64,000 bases of DNA from Ancylomarina sp048268005 (GCA_048268005.1 JBLWWJ010000002.1:620001-684000); one strand, 5' to 3'; counted from the stretch's first letter, positions 34,862 through 44,028 are shown. Numbers and translations: made by a program. The notes: generated from the letters alone by a model not told the origin.

Positions 34862-35533
34862 TTACTGCTGCATGAGACGTAATAATGACTGTCTATTAAG
34901 GATCTTAATCTCACGACGATTAACTTTAATCATGCCTTCTTGTTCCATTTCTTTTAGACTACGGGCAAAGGATGGGCGAGTAACACCAAAGAACTGCGCC
35001 ATCTCAGCTTGTGATTTTGGAAGCTCAATTTTCTCTTTATCTGGTGCAGCTTGCTTTAAAATGAAGTTGGCCAATTTTCCCTTTATGGTTTTAAAACTTA
35101 AGAAGAGAAGTTTTTGAGCTAAGAATTGAGAACGATTTGATATGGAATTAAGATAGTTAACCAAGAAAACTTTGTTGTTCTGAAAAAGCTCAATAACGGA
35201 TTGTTTGTCTAGAAAAAAGATCTCAACATCAGCATTGGCAGTAACATTCACTGGAAACTGATTTTTCTGTCCAAATAAAAATGCTGAAGCAATAGGGTAG
35301 GGTGCCATTATATCTTCAATCTTAATCGTTTTACCTGAAGGATCGAGCATCTCACCCTTTACACTTCCCTTAAGAACAATCATTAAGTTTTCACAACGAT
35401 CTTCACGGAAAGCCACCATATCACCTTTTTGATATTTTCGTATACGGTATTGTATTTTTTCGAGAATAAGTTCCATTTCATCGGCATCTATACCTCTAAA
35501 AACGGGTGACTGTATAAGTTGTTGACTAAGCAT
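34862..35533 (-). CDS. Crp/Fnr family transcriptional regulator
   Basis: A 223-residue regulator: cyclic-nucleotide-binding-like beta-roll (about 10-125, GDMVAFREDRCENLMIVLKGSVKGEML), dimer helix (about 125-150) and winged HTH (about 165-218, SQAEMAQFFGVTRPSFARSLKEMEQEGMI). It lacks the N-terminal Cys cluster of oxygen-sensing Fnr; only one Cys is seen in the beta-roll, so the effector could be heme/NO or a small molecule as in DNR-like proteins. Position upstream of the flavodiiron gene suggests control of NO/O2 detoxification, an inference. The end (LNRQSLLRLMQQ) is typical. Confidence 0.9.
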   Translation of the reverse strand: MLSQQLIQSPVFRGIDADEMELILEKIQYRIRKYQKGDMVAFREDRCENLMIVLKGSVKGEMLDPSGKTIKIEDIMAPYPIASAFLFGQKNQFPVNVTANADVEIFFLDKQSVIELFQNNKVFLVNYLNSISNRSQFLAQKLLFLSFKTIKGKLANFILKQAAPDKEKIELPKSQAEMAQFFGVTRPSFARSLKEMEQEGMIKVNRREIKILNRQSLLRLMQQ

Positions 35534-35596
35534 TTTCTTTATTATAAATTCAAGACTAAGATATCTTTATTTTTTTATTCGAGGGTCAGATCAATT

Positions 35597-35630
35597 AAAA
35601 AAAGCGACTCATTTTAAATGAATCGCTTTA
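35597..35630 (-). terminator. Terminator of the M64 peptidase gene
   Basis: AAAGCGACTCATT / AATGAATCGCTTT stem with one mismatch; the minus-strand reading is followed by a run of T. It lies 24 bases past the minus-strand stop at 35654. Confidence 0.85.
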
Positions 35631-35653
35631 TTTGAAATGTATCGTGTTGTATT

Positions 35654-37063
35654 CTAATTCGAATACTGATCGATAATCAATTTGATTGCTCGCTGACAAG
35701 CTGGGCAAAATTTATCATGACGTGTAAACATGATACAGTTAGAAGCACTACGATATAAACCTTTCGATTTATACTGTGCCCCTTCAAATGCACCAACTTT
35801 ACCACTGTGTTTCATATTAGCCAATAGTTCATCATCCCAGGTTCTTTTCTTGATGAAAAATTCTTCCATAACCTTTTCCTCAACCTTGGCTTTACGCATT
35901 TCAACGCGTTTTTTCTGAACAGCAATACTGTGCTCGTCATATTTTTCCTTTTCCCAGGGAGTAGGAATTGGCGTGCCAGGTGTTACAATATCTTTCCACT
36001 TGATAGTTTCAGGATCGGCATTAGCAGTTACATTCAACTCCCAAGGCTCCATATGTTCAGCATCCATTTCGTAAGCTGTTGCTGATGTGTAATACTCATC
36101 AGCTAAATCAGCAAAATGATGCCCAAATTCGTGTACAAATAGGTATTCCTGGAAGGCATTATTAACTGCTGCAGTTATATATAAATTGTAAATACCACCA
36201 CCACCATAAATGGAATCGTTCATTAAAATAGCAGTGAACTCATAGGGCACAGCAGCAGCTGCATTACGTATTGTTTTATTGTCGTAGCCTAATGCATATC
36301 GTTCAGAGTCGAAAGCACCATAAGTTACAGAAAGGGCAGAACGAGTATGAATATCCTGATGAGGGTGATTTACACCTGAATCCGGCGATGGAGTCTCTAC
36401 TGCTCTGATTGAGAATTTGTCTTTAAAAGAAGCGTAAGGCTCCGTATTTAAAAGAACCTCAGCAAAACGTTGAGCATCTTTCTTGAATTTAGCCATATCT
36501 TTCTTGGCATAACCTTCACCCAATACTACAATGTCAACTTGCTTTTCAGGTTTTCCATTTACAACAATATCAATTGTGTTATAATGATCGGTTACAGGAT
36601 TGGAAAATGCGCGGTGATGTTTAGGATTCACTTTATAAGTCCAAACAGGATCGAAACCATTTTTTATATTTCTTTTTGAGATCGTAACATTAACTTCATT
36701 TTTAGGCCAGGGAAAACGAAGCGATTCGTGAAAACTTCCCCACTCAGTATCTGCCTCAGGAGTTGTTTCCCATTCGCCATAAATACTCGCAAATCCACGA
36801 GAATAAAGTAATTTACCTGATTTAGGATCTTTTACTTCGAAAAAATATTTACCTAATCTCAATTCATCAATCAATACGGTTTTACTACCTGCCCATTCAC
36901 CATCATTTACCATTTGGTCGAAGGCAAAATGCTCTTCTCCTGAATTTCCGACATGATTATAATCTAATCGCATAGTAGCAGACGTAAAATAATCTGCATA
37001 TTGTGCCTGAGCATAAGTGGAAAAGCCCACTAGGATTAAGGCAAATACAAAAATCTTTTTCAT
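35654..37063 (-). CDS. Secreted M64 family zinc metallopeptidase
   Basis: A 469-residue protein with a signal peptide (1-20, ending AQA). An N-terminal immunoglobulin-like domain (about 25-150) precedes the peptidase M64 domain (IgA-peptidase type). The zinc motif is VHEFGHHFADLADEYY (His311, Glu312, His315, downstream Asp/Glu), i.e. HExxHxxxxxD. Near the C-terminus are NCIMF and CPAC, typical of the family. The start at 37063 (MKKIF) is chosen because a signal peptide begins there; an upstream in-frame ATG at 37156 would place 31 polar residues before it. Substrate unknown; family members cleave IgA but this is not implied here. Confidence 0.9.
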   Translation of the reverse strand: MKKIFVFALILVGFSTYAQAQYADYFTSATMRLDYNHVGNSGEEHFAFDQMVNDGEWAGSKTVLIDELRLGKYFFEVKDPKSGKLLYSRGFASIYGEWETTPEADTEWGSFHESLRFPWPKNEVNVTISKRNIKNGFDPVWTYKVNPKHHRAFSNPVTDHYNTIDIVVNGKPEKQVDIVVLGEGYAKKDMAKFKKDAQRFAEVLLNTEPYASFKDKFSIRAVETPSPDSGVNHPHQDIHTRSALSVTYGAFDSERYALGYDNKTIRNAAAAVPYEFTAILMNDSIYGGGGIYNLYITAAVNNAFQEYLFVHEFGHHFADLADEYYTSATAYEMDAEHMEPWELNVTANADPETIKWKDIVTPGTPIPTPWEKEKYDEHSIAVQKKRVEMRKAKVEEKVMEEFFIKKRTWDDELLANMKHSGKVGAFEGAQYKSKGLYRSASNCIMFTRHDKFCPACQRAIKLIIDQYSN

Positions 37064-37327
37064 AGTATTCGTGTTTAGCTTGTTTTTCTTTAAGCTCACA
37101 AGATAAGGAATATCTCTTTTATGAAAGATGCTTAATGTCATAAACCCAATTGTCACAATTTTTATGCTAATATGAATTTGCTAAGTTAAAAAACAGATAT
37201 TATTATGAATTATGATGGATATTTTTGAGGATATTATAATTTTGTCGGGATATTGAATTGACTCTTATTAAGCATTATGCTTTGGAAAAGTCAATATCTT
37301 ACTGATCTACAAAAGATGCATTAAAAA

Positions 37328-38083
37328 ATGAAATACATTTTATTCCCCTTTAAACTGATATACAAAATCTACTTTTTACTCTATTTTGTATTGACCTTAG
37401 TGCTATTTTACCCATTATTTAAGTTTTTTCTATCTAAGAAAGAACGTTTTCCGACGGCTTTTAAAATAATTAGAGTCTATGCCAGAGTTTGGTTATATGG
37501 ATCGGGTATTTATTTAAGAGTAAAAGGGAAAGAGCATATACTTAGGGATCAACCTTTCTTAATTTGTTCCAACCATACTTCATTCCTCGATCCAGCTCCT
37601 TTATATGCGATTTTCGACCAACACTTTGTGTTTACTGGCAAAAAGGAAATTGAAAAATGGCCTTTATTCCATATTTTCTATACTTCAGGTATGAATATAT
37701 TGGTTGATCGACACAATAGAGTGGGTGCATTGAAAAGTTTCATGAAAATGAAAGATGTGATTGATGAAGGGCACCCTTTAGTGATTTTACCTGAAGGAAC
37801 TATTCCACCTACTAATGCACCACAACTTGGGGAGTTTAAGGCAGGTGCCGTATCGATAGCCATACAAATGGGAATTCCTATTTTACCTGTAACGCAAACA
37901 ACCAATTGGAAAAGACTTCAGCGTGCTAGTTTGTTTAAAGGGAATGCTTGTCCTGGTGTAGCTGAGGTTGTCATCCATCCTCCTATATCTACCGAAGGAT
38001 ATACTAAAAAAGATGCAGATGCTTTACAAGAAAAACTTAAAACCATAATCAATCAGCCTTTGCATGAAAAATATGGCGTATAA
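37328..38083 (+). CDS. 1-acyl-glycerol-3-phosphate acyltransferase (PlsC-like)
   Basis: A 251-residue membrane-associated acyltransferase. An N-terminal hydrophobic pair (about 5-36) is followed by the acyltransferase motif I NHTSFLDPAP (HxxxxD) at about 83, motif II GKKEIEKWP, and motif III LPEGTIPP. The product would be phosphatidic acid or an acylated lipid. Close to the PlsC/LpxL-like family; exact acceptor not determined. It converges with the FKBP gene across a shared terminator. Confidence 0.88.
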   Translation: MKYILFPFKLIYKIYFLLYFVLTLVLFYPLFKFFLSKKERFPTAFKIIRVYARVWLYGSGIYLRVKGKEHILRDQPFLICSNHTSFLDPAPLYAIFDQHFVFTGKKEIEKWPLFHIFYTSGMNILVDRHNRVGALKSFMKMKDVIDEGHPLVILPEGTIPPTNAPQLGEFKAGAVSIAIQMGIPILPVTQTTNWKRLQRASLFKGNACPGVAEVVIHPPISTEGYTKKDADALQEKLKTIINQPLHEKYGV

Positions 38084-38113
38084 GCCATTGCTGTATTGAA
38101 TTAAATGAATATA

Positions 38114-38159
38114 AAAAAAGGCTTGCTCCGAAGTGAAAACTCAAGAACAAGCCTTTTTA
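38114..38159. terminator. Bidirectional terminator between plsC-like and FKBP genes
   Basis: AAAAAGGCTTG pairs with CAAGCCTTTTT across a 22-base loop, with A-run and T-run on the two sides, serving both convergent genes. Confidence 0.85.
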
Positions 38160-38177
38160 TTTGAAATTTAATATGTC

Positions 38178-39026
38178 TTAGTTAATACTTATAAGTTCAA
38201 TATCAAAGATTAGAACTGCACCTCCCGGAATTACACCTTTCCCATATGGTCCGTAAGCTAAATGAGAAGGGATTAAAAGTTTACCTTTACCACCTTCTTT
38301 AAAATAAGGAATGCCTTCTGTCCAACCCGGTATTACTTTTTGTAAACTGATGGTATAATTTTCGGAATGATCAAATGTCTCGTTGTTTGTTAGATAACCT
38401 TTGTAGGCAACAGTAACATTTGATGCAGGTGTAGCTTGTTCACCATCACCTTCCTTTTCTATTACGTAATATAAACCAGATTCCGTTTTCTGTGCGTCTA
38501 ACTCATTTTCAGTTATATATTTTTCGATTTCTGTTTCATTTTTAGCTTTTATTGCATTTAAACAAGTTTCAAAATCTTCGTATACTTCGATAAGCTTAAT
38601 GTCAAAAATAAGAACAGAACCTCCAGGAATTGGACCACTATTAGAATTTCCAAAGGCAAGATGGGCTGGTATTAAAAGCTTACCACTGCCACCTTCTTTA
38701 AAATAACTGATGCCTTCTGCCCATCCTACAATCACTTGTTGCAGATGTGTATAAATACCATTTATATTACTTTCTTCAAATACATTCCCATTTAGTAGAG
38801 AACCTTTGTACGACACATTGACATATGAATTTGGATTTGCTGCTTTTCCAGTTCCAGGCTCATCAATCACATAATATAAACCACTGCTGCTTTTTGTTGC
38901 ATCTAGCTTATGTGTTGCTATATATTCAATAATTTCTTTATCGTTTTCTTCTATGTAATTTGTTTCTTCGTCTTTGCTACAGGAAACTAATAGGCTTATA
39001 AGGAATATAAATAGGATGTTTTTCAT
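38178..39026 (-). CDS. Tandem FKBP-type peptidyl-prolyl isomerase lipoprotein
   Basis: A 282-residue lipoprotein (LLVSC lipobox, Cys16) with two FKBP domains (about 50-150 and 180-282). Each has the matching repeat GGSGKLLIPAHLAFG and GGKGKLLIPSHLAYG, then PGGSVLIFDIKLIEV and PGGAVLIFDIELISI. The repeated architecture suggests internal duplication. It would catalyse proline cis-trans isomerisation, acting as a periplasmic or outer-membrane foldase. The start is placed at the signal peptide ATG; nine extra codons upstream (39053) are unlikely. Confidence 0.92.
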   Translation of the reverse strand: MKNILFIFLISLLVSCSKDEETNYIEENDKEIIEYIATHKLDATKSSSGLYYVIDEPGTGKAANPNSYVNVSYKGSLLNGNVFEESNINGIYTHLQQVIVGWAEGISYFKEGGSGKLLIPAHLAFGNSNSGPIPGGSVLIFDIKLIEVYEDFETCLNAIKAKNETEIEKYITENELDAQKTESGLYYVIEKEGDGEQATPASNVTVAYKGYLTNNETFDHSENYTISLQKVIPGWTEGIPYFKEGGKGKLLIPSHLAYGPYGKGVIPGGAVLIFDIELISIN

Positions 39027-39354
39027 TGTTTTCAAATTATTAAAGTGGTTCAAATGGTATTAGTCGGTTATTTTCGACTTGGGGCAAATATAGGAAAATA
39101 TCATAGCAATCAAAGGATGCTTAAATTACGGGGGAAGTGACTGTATTTTCAGTAGATTGGAGAGTAAGCAAAGGAATGGAATAAGCTATTAATGCAGTTT
39201 TAGAATTTATTCAGAAAATGTTTATCGATTAGACTTTGGTGTAACCAGACTCAGACAAATCATATATTCATATTTCGTATAAAGGATCTAAACTTTTCAA
39301 ATTATTTTGGATCCATAATTGGTTTAAAAACTTGTTTAACTTTTTACAAAAACA

Positions 39355-39391
39355 AGCCTCAATTTAAGTCTATTGGTAAATTGAGGCTTTT
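39355..39391 (-). terminator. Minus-strand terminator for the antitoxin-like ORF
   Basis: AGCCTCAATTT pairs with AAATTGAGGCT (11 perfect pairs, 12-base loop); on the minus strand T-rich DNA follows (plus-strand aaaaacaag). It lies about 80 bases downstream of the DUF2384-like ORF. Apart from it, 39054-39473 shows nothing coding. Confidence 0.75.
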
Positions 39392-39473
39392 AATATTTAG
39401 AATTTTAATTTAGATCTATTTTAACAAACTTAAAAACTAAAAAGGTTTAATGTAATATTTAAATATCTTATGA

Positions 39474-39650
39474 TTAGGTGTTTTGCTCAAGTTTCATTAA
39501 TAAATCATACACAATTGAAATTCCTTGAGTTGACTCAAGTAATGAATCGGGAGTAATATTTCCTAATGCTTCATTTTCAGTTTCAATCCAATTTAAAAAA
39601 ATAGCTTTACTACCAAATATTGCAATACCTTTTTCTAAGAGTTCCTTCAT
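39474..39650 (-). pseudogene. DUF2384 (MbcA/ParS/Xre toxin-binding) fragment or mini-antitoxin
   Basis: A 58-codon minus-strand ORF. Its sequence KGIAIFGSKAIFLNWIETENEALGNITPDSLLESTQG has the order of the MbcA/ParS/Xre antitoxin toxin-binding domain (compare 'FG...W...NxALGxxxPxxLLxTxxGxxxV'). Full antitoxins of this family have an N-terminal HTH of about 60 residues. Upstream in frame the reading is open for 30 codons without an ATG (VFKGITSISILFYKRTL) and then hits a stop, so an N-terminal part seems decayed. No RES-domain toxin gene is adjacent. It is therefore most likely a remnant, though a short orphan antitoxin is possible. Confidence 0.62.
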
Positions 39651-40335
39651 ATGAATATAATTTTGGTTTAATGTTCTTTTATAGAATAGGATTGAAATAC
39701 TTGTAATGCCTTTAAATACAATATCAATCTATTTATTTATTAGAATCAATTTTTCTTCTTACGTGATTATTAAAATGCATGATACCAGCCTGAGAATATT
39801 CTGTAAAAGTTGAAAATTTATATCTATTACTATATTACTAAAAATAGGTTGATTATTAATGTTAAATTATCAAAATATTCTTTAAATATTAGGTTTATTT
39901 ATTTTCATTTTTCAATGAGTCAGATTGATCTTAAATATTTTACTTGTTTAGGAATAACAAGTTGTTTAGAACCTTTCTAAAGATTATGAGTTCTGTTTTT
40001 AATTATCAGTATGAAGAGTTGTGGCCTAATTGTAAAGTCTTCAATGACTTAAAAGTCCTAATGATTTAGATTAATAGGGATTAACAATATTCCATTTAAT
40101 TCAATCATGCTAATCTGTTAGTTTGTCTCATTAGAAATTCTATTCATCAAATCAGATTAAAATAAATTCTTCATATCTAAATAAAAGGCCATAAATTTAG
40201 GATAGCAAAGTTACTTGAACTTAAAATGAGATAGCGAAAAATACGAATTCCATAGAGGTGTTTTTTTAAGCTATACGATCCTACAACCTCTCACACCTTG
40301 CAGAACACGATTATCGATCTAACTTTTTTTCAGAA
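39651..40335. other. AT-rich spacer, no gene recognised
   Basis: This 685-base spacer lies between the antitoxin remnant and the PAS-LuxR gene. It contains the remnant's decayed N-terminal frame up to about 39740. Beyond that I see AT-rich DNA with no convincing ORF, RNA or repeat. Confidence 0.4.
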
Positions 40336-41049
40336 ATGATTATGATGCGGCGAAGAAAAGAAAAATATAGAGAAGTAGATTCGAGAAAATTTGTCAAAGA
40401 TCTAGAATTAGAAGATAAATTTCATTTTAGTGGTGATTTTAAAGTAAGTTTTGACACAGCTTATTTTATCATGGATGCGTCTAATTTGAATGTTGTTTGG
40501 ACAAGTAAGAAAAGTATTGAGATATTAAATCTTCCTCCAGTTGTAACCGAAGAGTATACTTTTCTTGACCATATAGTTCAAAATATACATCCTGAAGATT
40601 CATCCAAAATTGAAACTTATCTCGATCTCGTCCGGCAAGAAAAAGCTTTTACATTCTCCGAAATATTAAGACTTAAACATTCTGGTGATATCTGGAGAGA
40701 TGTTTATATGAATATTGTGGTTGGGACAAGATATCCCAATAACTTTCCAGAACAACTTTTTGGATGTATTATCGATTTAACTGAGCAGTTGAATAATAGG
40801 CAAAAAAATAAAGCTGATTCTATTGACTTGAACTCTAATAACGAATTAGAATTGATAGCATCTCTATCTAAAAGAGAAATGGAGATTCTGAGGTTAATTG
40901 TTAAAGGTTTTACCGATAAAGAAATTGGGGTAAAATTGAATATTAGTTACTATACTGCCGATACTCATCGAAAGAATATCATTAATAAATTAAAAGTCAA
41001 AAATACCGCTTGTCTTGCATTCATCGCAGGAAAAATTGGAATCTTCTAG
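40336..41049 (+). CDS. PAS-domain LuxR-family transcriptional regulator
   Basis: A 237-residue regulator. A PAS-like sensor domain (about 35-155: FDTAYFIMDASNLNVVWTSKKS, then LDHIVQNIHPEDSSKIETYL, the PAC part) is joined to a LuxR HTH (about 170-235: LSKREMEILRLIVKGFTDKEIGVKLNISYYTADTHRKNIINKL). It has no receiver domain. It is upstream of the polysaccharide locus by 375 bases, and could be its transcriptional regulator; that is inference. Three possible ATG starts are clustered within the first four codons. Confidence 0.88.
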   Translation: MIMMRRRKEKYREVDSRKFVKDLELEDKFHFSGDFKVSFDTAYFIMDASNLNVVWTSKKSIEILNLPPVVTEEYTFLDHIVQNIHPEDSSKIETYLDLVRQEKAFTFSEILRLKHSGDIWRDVYMNIVVGTRYPNNFPEQLFGCIIDLTEQLNNRQKNKADSIDLNSNNELELIASLSKREMEILRLIVKGFTDKEIGVKLNISYYTADTHRKNIINKLKVKNTACLAFIAGKIGIF

Positions 41050-41160
41050 TTTTTGAAGAGCTAGAATTATTTCACCCATGTTTTATATATTTTGATTAAG
41101 ATAAATATGCTCTTCGAAAGTTAATGAGTTGGCATTTGTGCGGGCTTAAATTACTCTCTT

Positions 41161-41224
41161 AATACTGCGTCTATACTGCAAAATATAAGCGCAGTATTTG
41201 TCAAAATACCTCTTTTCGGGTATT
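41161..41224 (+). promoter_or_regulatory. Paired hairpins upstream of upxY
   Basis: AATACTGCG (41161-41169) pairs with CGCAGTATT (41190-41198), and AATACC (41205-41210) with GGTATT (41219-41224). They lie in the 374-base gap 41050-41423 before the antiterminator gene. Paralogues of UpxY act through the 5' leader of their own locus, so this may be a leader RNA structure. No long terminal inverted repeats for an invertible promoter are seen. Purpose is inferred. Confidence 0.45.
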
Positions 41225-41423
41225 GAAGTTTAGTCGAAAGCGTCATAAATTTACTAGTGCAGCCTTAAATTGAGCTTTATAAGCAATATCTAAGAATGCC
41301 TTGTTTGGTAGGTTCTATTATAGAATAATGGGACTGAAAGAGCGAAGCTGTGTTAAGATTACTCAATTAAGATAGATTCAATTTTGCTTATCTGATTAAT
41401 TCCACTTTATAAACTATCAATCG

Positions 41424-41969
41424 TTGAAAATACTAAAGAGAACATATAGGTGGTATGCCATTTACACTCGATCCAGGTCGGAAAAAAAAGTGTATGGTGA
41501 ACTCTTGGAAAAAGGGATTGAGGCTTATTTGCCCCTTAAGAAAGAACTTAGGGTTTGGAGTGATCGTAAAAAATGGGTTGAAACGCCCTTGTTTAGTTCT
41601 TATGTTTTTGTAAGAGTGAGTGATCGTGAATATTATGAGGCTATCAGTTCACATTGGGCTGTGCGTTATGTTTGTTTTGAAGGACGCGCTGTACCCATTC
41701 CTGATTCTCAGATCGATTCCTTGAAACTTTTTTTGGAAGACACCAAACGAGATGTTGAGCTTACCTCACGAAGTTTAAAAAAAGGAGACCATCTCGAAGT
41801 GACTATTGGCCCATTAAAGGGTGTTCGGGGAGAATTACTTCAATTACGTGGGCAACATCGTATTGTTCTTCGCTTCATTAGTTTGGGTTGTTGCGTGCAT
41901 GCTGATATTTCTATGGATGAAGTTAAACGCCTAAAGACACCTGTAGAAGTAAATTATGGAGAAAATTGA
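41424..41969 (+). CDS. UpxY family transcription antiterminator (NusG-like)
   Basis: A 181-residue NusG/RfaH-fold protein. The NGN domain begins WYAIYTRSRSEKKVYGELLEKGIEAYLPL and contains KKWVETPLFSSYVFVRV. The KOW-like C-terminus has LEVTIGPLKGVRGELLQLRGQHRIVL. UpxY proteins let RNA polymerase read through long capsule/EPS operons by binding near the start of the locus. It is the first gene of the polysaccharide locus, as expected. The start codon is TTG (41424), since no ATG precedes the WYAIYT motif closely. Confidence 0.93.
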   Translation: MKILKRTYRWYAIYTRSRSEKKVYGELLEKGIEAYLPLKKELRVWSDRKKWVETPLFSSYVFVRVSDREYYEAISSHWAVRYVCFEGRAVPIPDSQIDSLKLFLEDTKRDVELTSRSLKKGDHLEVTIGPLKGVRGELLQLRGQHRIVLRFISLGCCVHADISMDEVKRLKTPVEVNYGEN

Positions 41970-42269
41970 TTGGATTTTTTTTATTCTTTTATCTAAACAA
42001 AGCTGGAACAAGACTTGATCTTATTTGGAACAAGCTTGGGTAGAGCCATGGATGATATAAAGTAGATGGAGGGCTCAAGCATGCTTTGATTACCATTTAT
42101 ATCAGGACATCTAATACAATTATTCTGTATACCGAATTAAATAATATTTAAATCAATTCTCTATTGGTTTGAACGTCAGTTTCCTACCTGCTGATTATTC
42201 TGAGTTTTAAAAGAATTAGGATATTAAAGAAATCAGAAATTAGCTAATTTCTGATCACATCGAAAAACT

Positions 42270-42878
42270 ATGGCAAGTATAAAAGACAAATTATTGACCG
42301 GACTTGTTGGACCAGTGATTATTTCTCATCGCTATGGTAAAACTTATATCAGGAGCAAACCAAGTAGAGTGAAAAATCCACGAACTCCTGGACAGTTAAA
42401 CCAACGAGGAAAATTTAAGGCAGCTTCTCAATTTGTAAGTCGAAATTTAGATGAATTGATCAGGCCGTATTGGAATCCTGAGGCTAGGCGAAATTCAATG
42501 AGTGGACAAAACTTATTCTGTAAACTAAATACACATGCTTTCGATTCGGAAGGTTATCTAGATATCACGAGACTAAAGTTGACTACTGGAAATCTAGGTG
42601 AAATTAATAATCTAAAATTGGAAATGGCAGGGGATACGACTATTCGTTTTATATGGAATAATAATTCCAGAGATAAGAAAACTAGCGAAGAGAATCAATT
42701 TAAACTTTTTGGGATGAATTTAGATTTGGTTGTAAAAGAATTACCCTGTGATGCGATAAGAAAGAGCGAATCGTTTGTAATGGATTTAACGAATTATACT
42801 TTTTCTTACCTATTCTGTTTCTTCTGGAATCCGGAATTACAGTTAGCATCAAGTAGTGAGTGGATAGATTGCACCTGA
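42270..42878 (+). CDS. DUF6266-family protein
   Basis: A 202-residue protein. The N-terminus GLVGPVIISHRYGKTYIRSKPSRVKNPRTPGQLNQRGKF fits my memory of DUF6266, a Bacteroidota family with a conserved basic N-terminal block and an unknown function. The C-terminal half (KLTTGNLGEINNLKLE, then FIWNNNSRDKK, DLTNYTFSYLFCFFW) looks like beta-strands. No signal peptide. It sits between upxY and the GxxExxY gene, a position with no known enzymatic role. Function unknown. Confidence 0.72.
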   Translation: MASIKDKLLTGLVGPVIISHRYGKTYIRSKPSRVKNPRTPGQLNQRGKFKAASQFVSRNLDELIRPYWNPEARRNSMSGQNLFCKLNTHAFDSEGYLDITRLKLTTGNLGEINNLKLEMAGDTTIRFIWNNNSRDKKTSEENQFKLFGMNLDLVVKELPCDAIRKSESFVMDLTNYTFSYLFCFFWNPELQLASSSEWIDCT

Positions 42879-42943
42879 TGACAAATAAGAATCGAAAATA
42901 ATACGTAAAGGGAAAATTATTAATTCAAAAATGACCTCCTAAA

Positions 42944-43315
42944 ATGGAAAAGAACTCATATCAAGTAGAGATTAATAGACTTATTGAAGTTGGAAATTAT
43001 GTATATAAGCAACTGGGTCATGGTTATCAGGAACATGTATATAAAAAAGTAATGGAACTTGAATTAGAGTTGAGAAATATCCCCTATTCAAAAAGAGTTA
43101 ATAAAGGATCAAATTTCAATGGAGACAAAGAAACTTATTTGTGTTTTGATAAAGTTATTGTTGGTTTAGAAACGCATTCTTTTCTATCAGAGGAACAAGA
43201 AAATACGTTTATGAATAGTTTGAAAGATGAGGTTACCCCAATAGGCTTACTTTTCAATTTTGGTTATGAGAACCTTCAGTATATTAAAGTCGGTGGGAAA
43301 TGTGTACTCCAATAG
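42944..43315 (+). CDS. GxxExxY protein (PD-(D/E)XK superfamily-like)
   Basis: A 123-residue protein with the eponymous motif HGYQEHVYKKVMELEL (G-x2-E-x2-Y) near residue 27, the basic IPYSKRV stretch and a shortened middle. Such proteins are thought to have a PD-(D/E)XK nuclease-like fold but lack demonstrated activity. They recur in Bacteroidota surface-polysaccharide loci. Here the usual central 'vDlvv.. viveiK' catalytic block is not clear (GLETHSFLSEEQENTFMNSL replaces part of it), so nuclease activity is doubtful. Function unknown. Confidence 0.75.
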   Translation: MEKNSYQVEINRLIEVGNYVYKQLGHGYQEHVYKKVMELELELRNIPYSKRVNKGSNFNGDKETYLCFDKVIVGLETHSFLSEEQENTFMNSLKDEVTPIGLLFNFGYENLQYIKVGGKCVLQ

Positions 43316-43361
43316 CTTAAGTTTTGATGAGTGAATAACCTTAATTATCAATCATAAAGAA

Positions 43362-43970
43362 ATGAAAAATCCTTTCGATACAGGCTACTTTACGGAAGCT
43401 GAATTACAAGATGCAGGTTTTAAATCAATAGGAAAAAATGTAAAGATTTATAAGAATTCCACGATAGTTGGACTATCTAATATTTCCATCGGAGATAATG
43501 TGATCATAGATTCTTTTTGTACAATTATTGCGACAGGAAATGGTGAATTGAATATAGGATCTTTCGTTCATATTGGAGGTTACTGTTTTCTAGCTGCAGG
43601 AGATGGGATTTTTATTAATGATTTTAGTGGTTTATCCCAAGGGGTGAAAATCTATAGCAGGTCCGATGATTATTCAGGTAAATACCTGACTAATCCAACA
43701 ATTCCCGAAAAATATAAGGGCGTTTCCCATGGTGCTGTAATAATTGAATCTTATGTAATTATAGGAGCCGAAACGGTTATATTACCCAATGTCACTATTG
43801 GAGAAGGTTCCTCGGTAGGTGCTTTGTCTTTAGTTAGGAAGAACTTACCCAAATGGGGAATGTTTTTTGGGAACCCAATAAGACAATTAGGGAGTCGATC
43901 AAATAACTTATTAGAACTTCAAAGACAATTCCTGAATGAGTACAAACAGAATCTTAATGGTTCTGGTTAG
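43362..43970 (+). CDS. Hexapeptide-repeat acyltransferase (LbH fold)
   Basis: A 202-residue left-handed beta-helix transferase. Hexapeptide-like turns run from residue 23 to 175 (IGKNVKIYKNS, ISIGDNVIIDS, LNIGSFVHIGG, IIIESYVIIGAETVILPNVTIGEGSSVGALSLV) with an insert loop (SDDYSGKYLTNP) that often covers the acceptor site. C-terminus: NPIRQLGSR. It would transfer an acetyl or acyl group to a sugar in the cytosol before export. With an ACP and ligase next to it, an acyl-ACP donor is conceivable but unproven. It is 58 bases upstream of the ACP gene. Confidence 0.85.
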   Translation: MKNPFDTGYFTEAELQDAGFKSIGKNVKIYKNSTIVGLSNISIGDNVIIDSFCTIIATGNGELNIGSFVHIGGYCFLAAGDGIFINDFSGLSQGVKIYSRSDDYSGKYLTNPTIPEKYKGVSHGAVIIESYVIIGAETVILPNVTIGEGSSVGALSLVRKNLPKWGMFFGNPIRQLGSRSNNLLELQRQFLNEYKQNLNGSG

Positions 43971-44028
43971 ATCAATAAAAATCTTAGATATAAAAACAAT
44001 AAATGAAACAGGTTAAATAATTGATACT

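Noticed and set aside
41050..41423. Invertible promoter upstream of upxY
   Set aside because: Only short hairpins of 6-9 bp are seen, no pair of long inverted repeats flanking a promoter and no invertase gene in the window.
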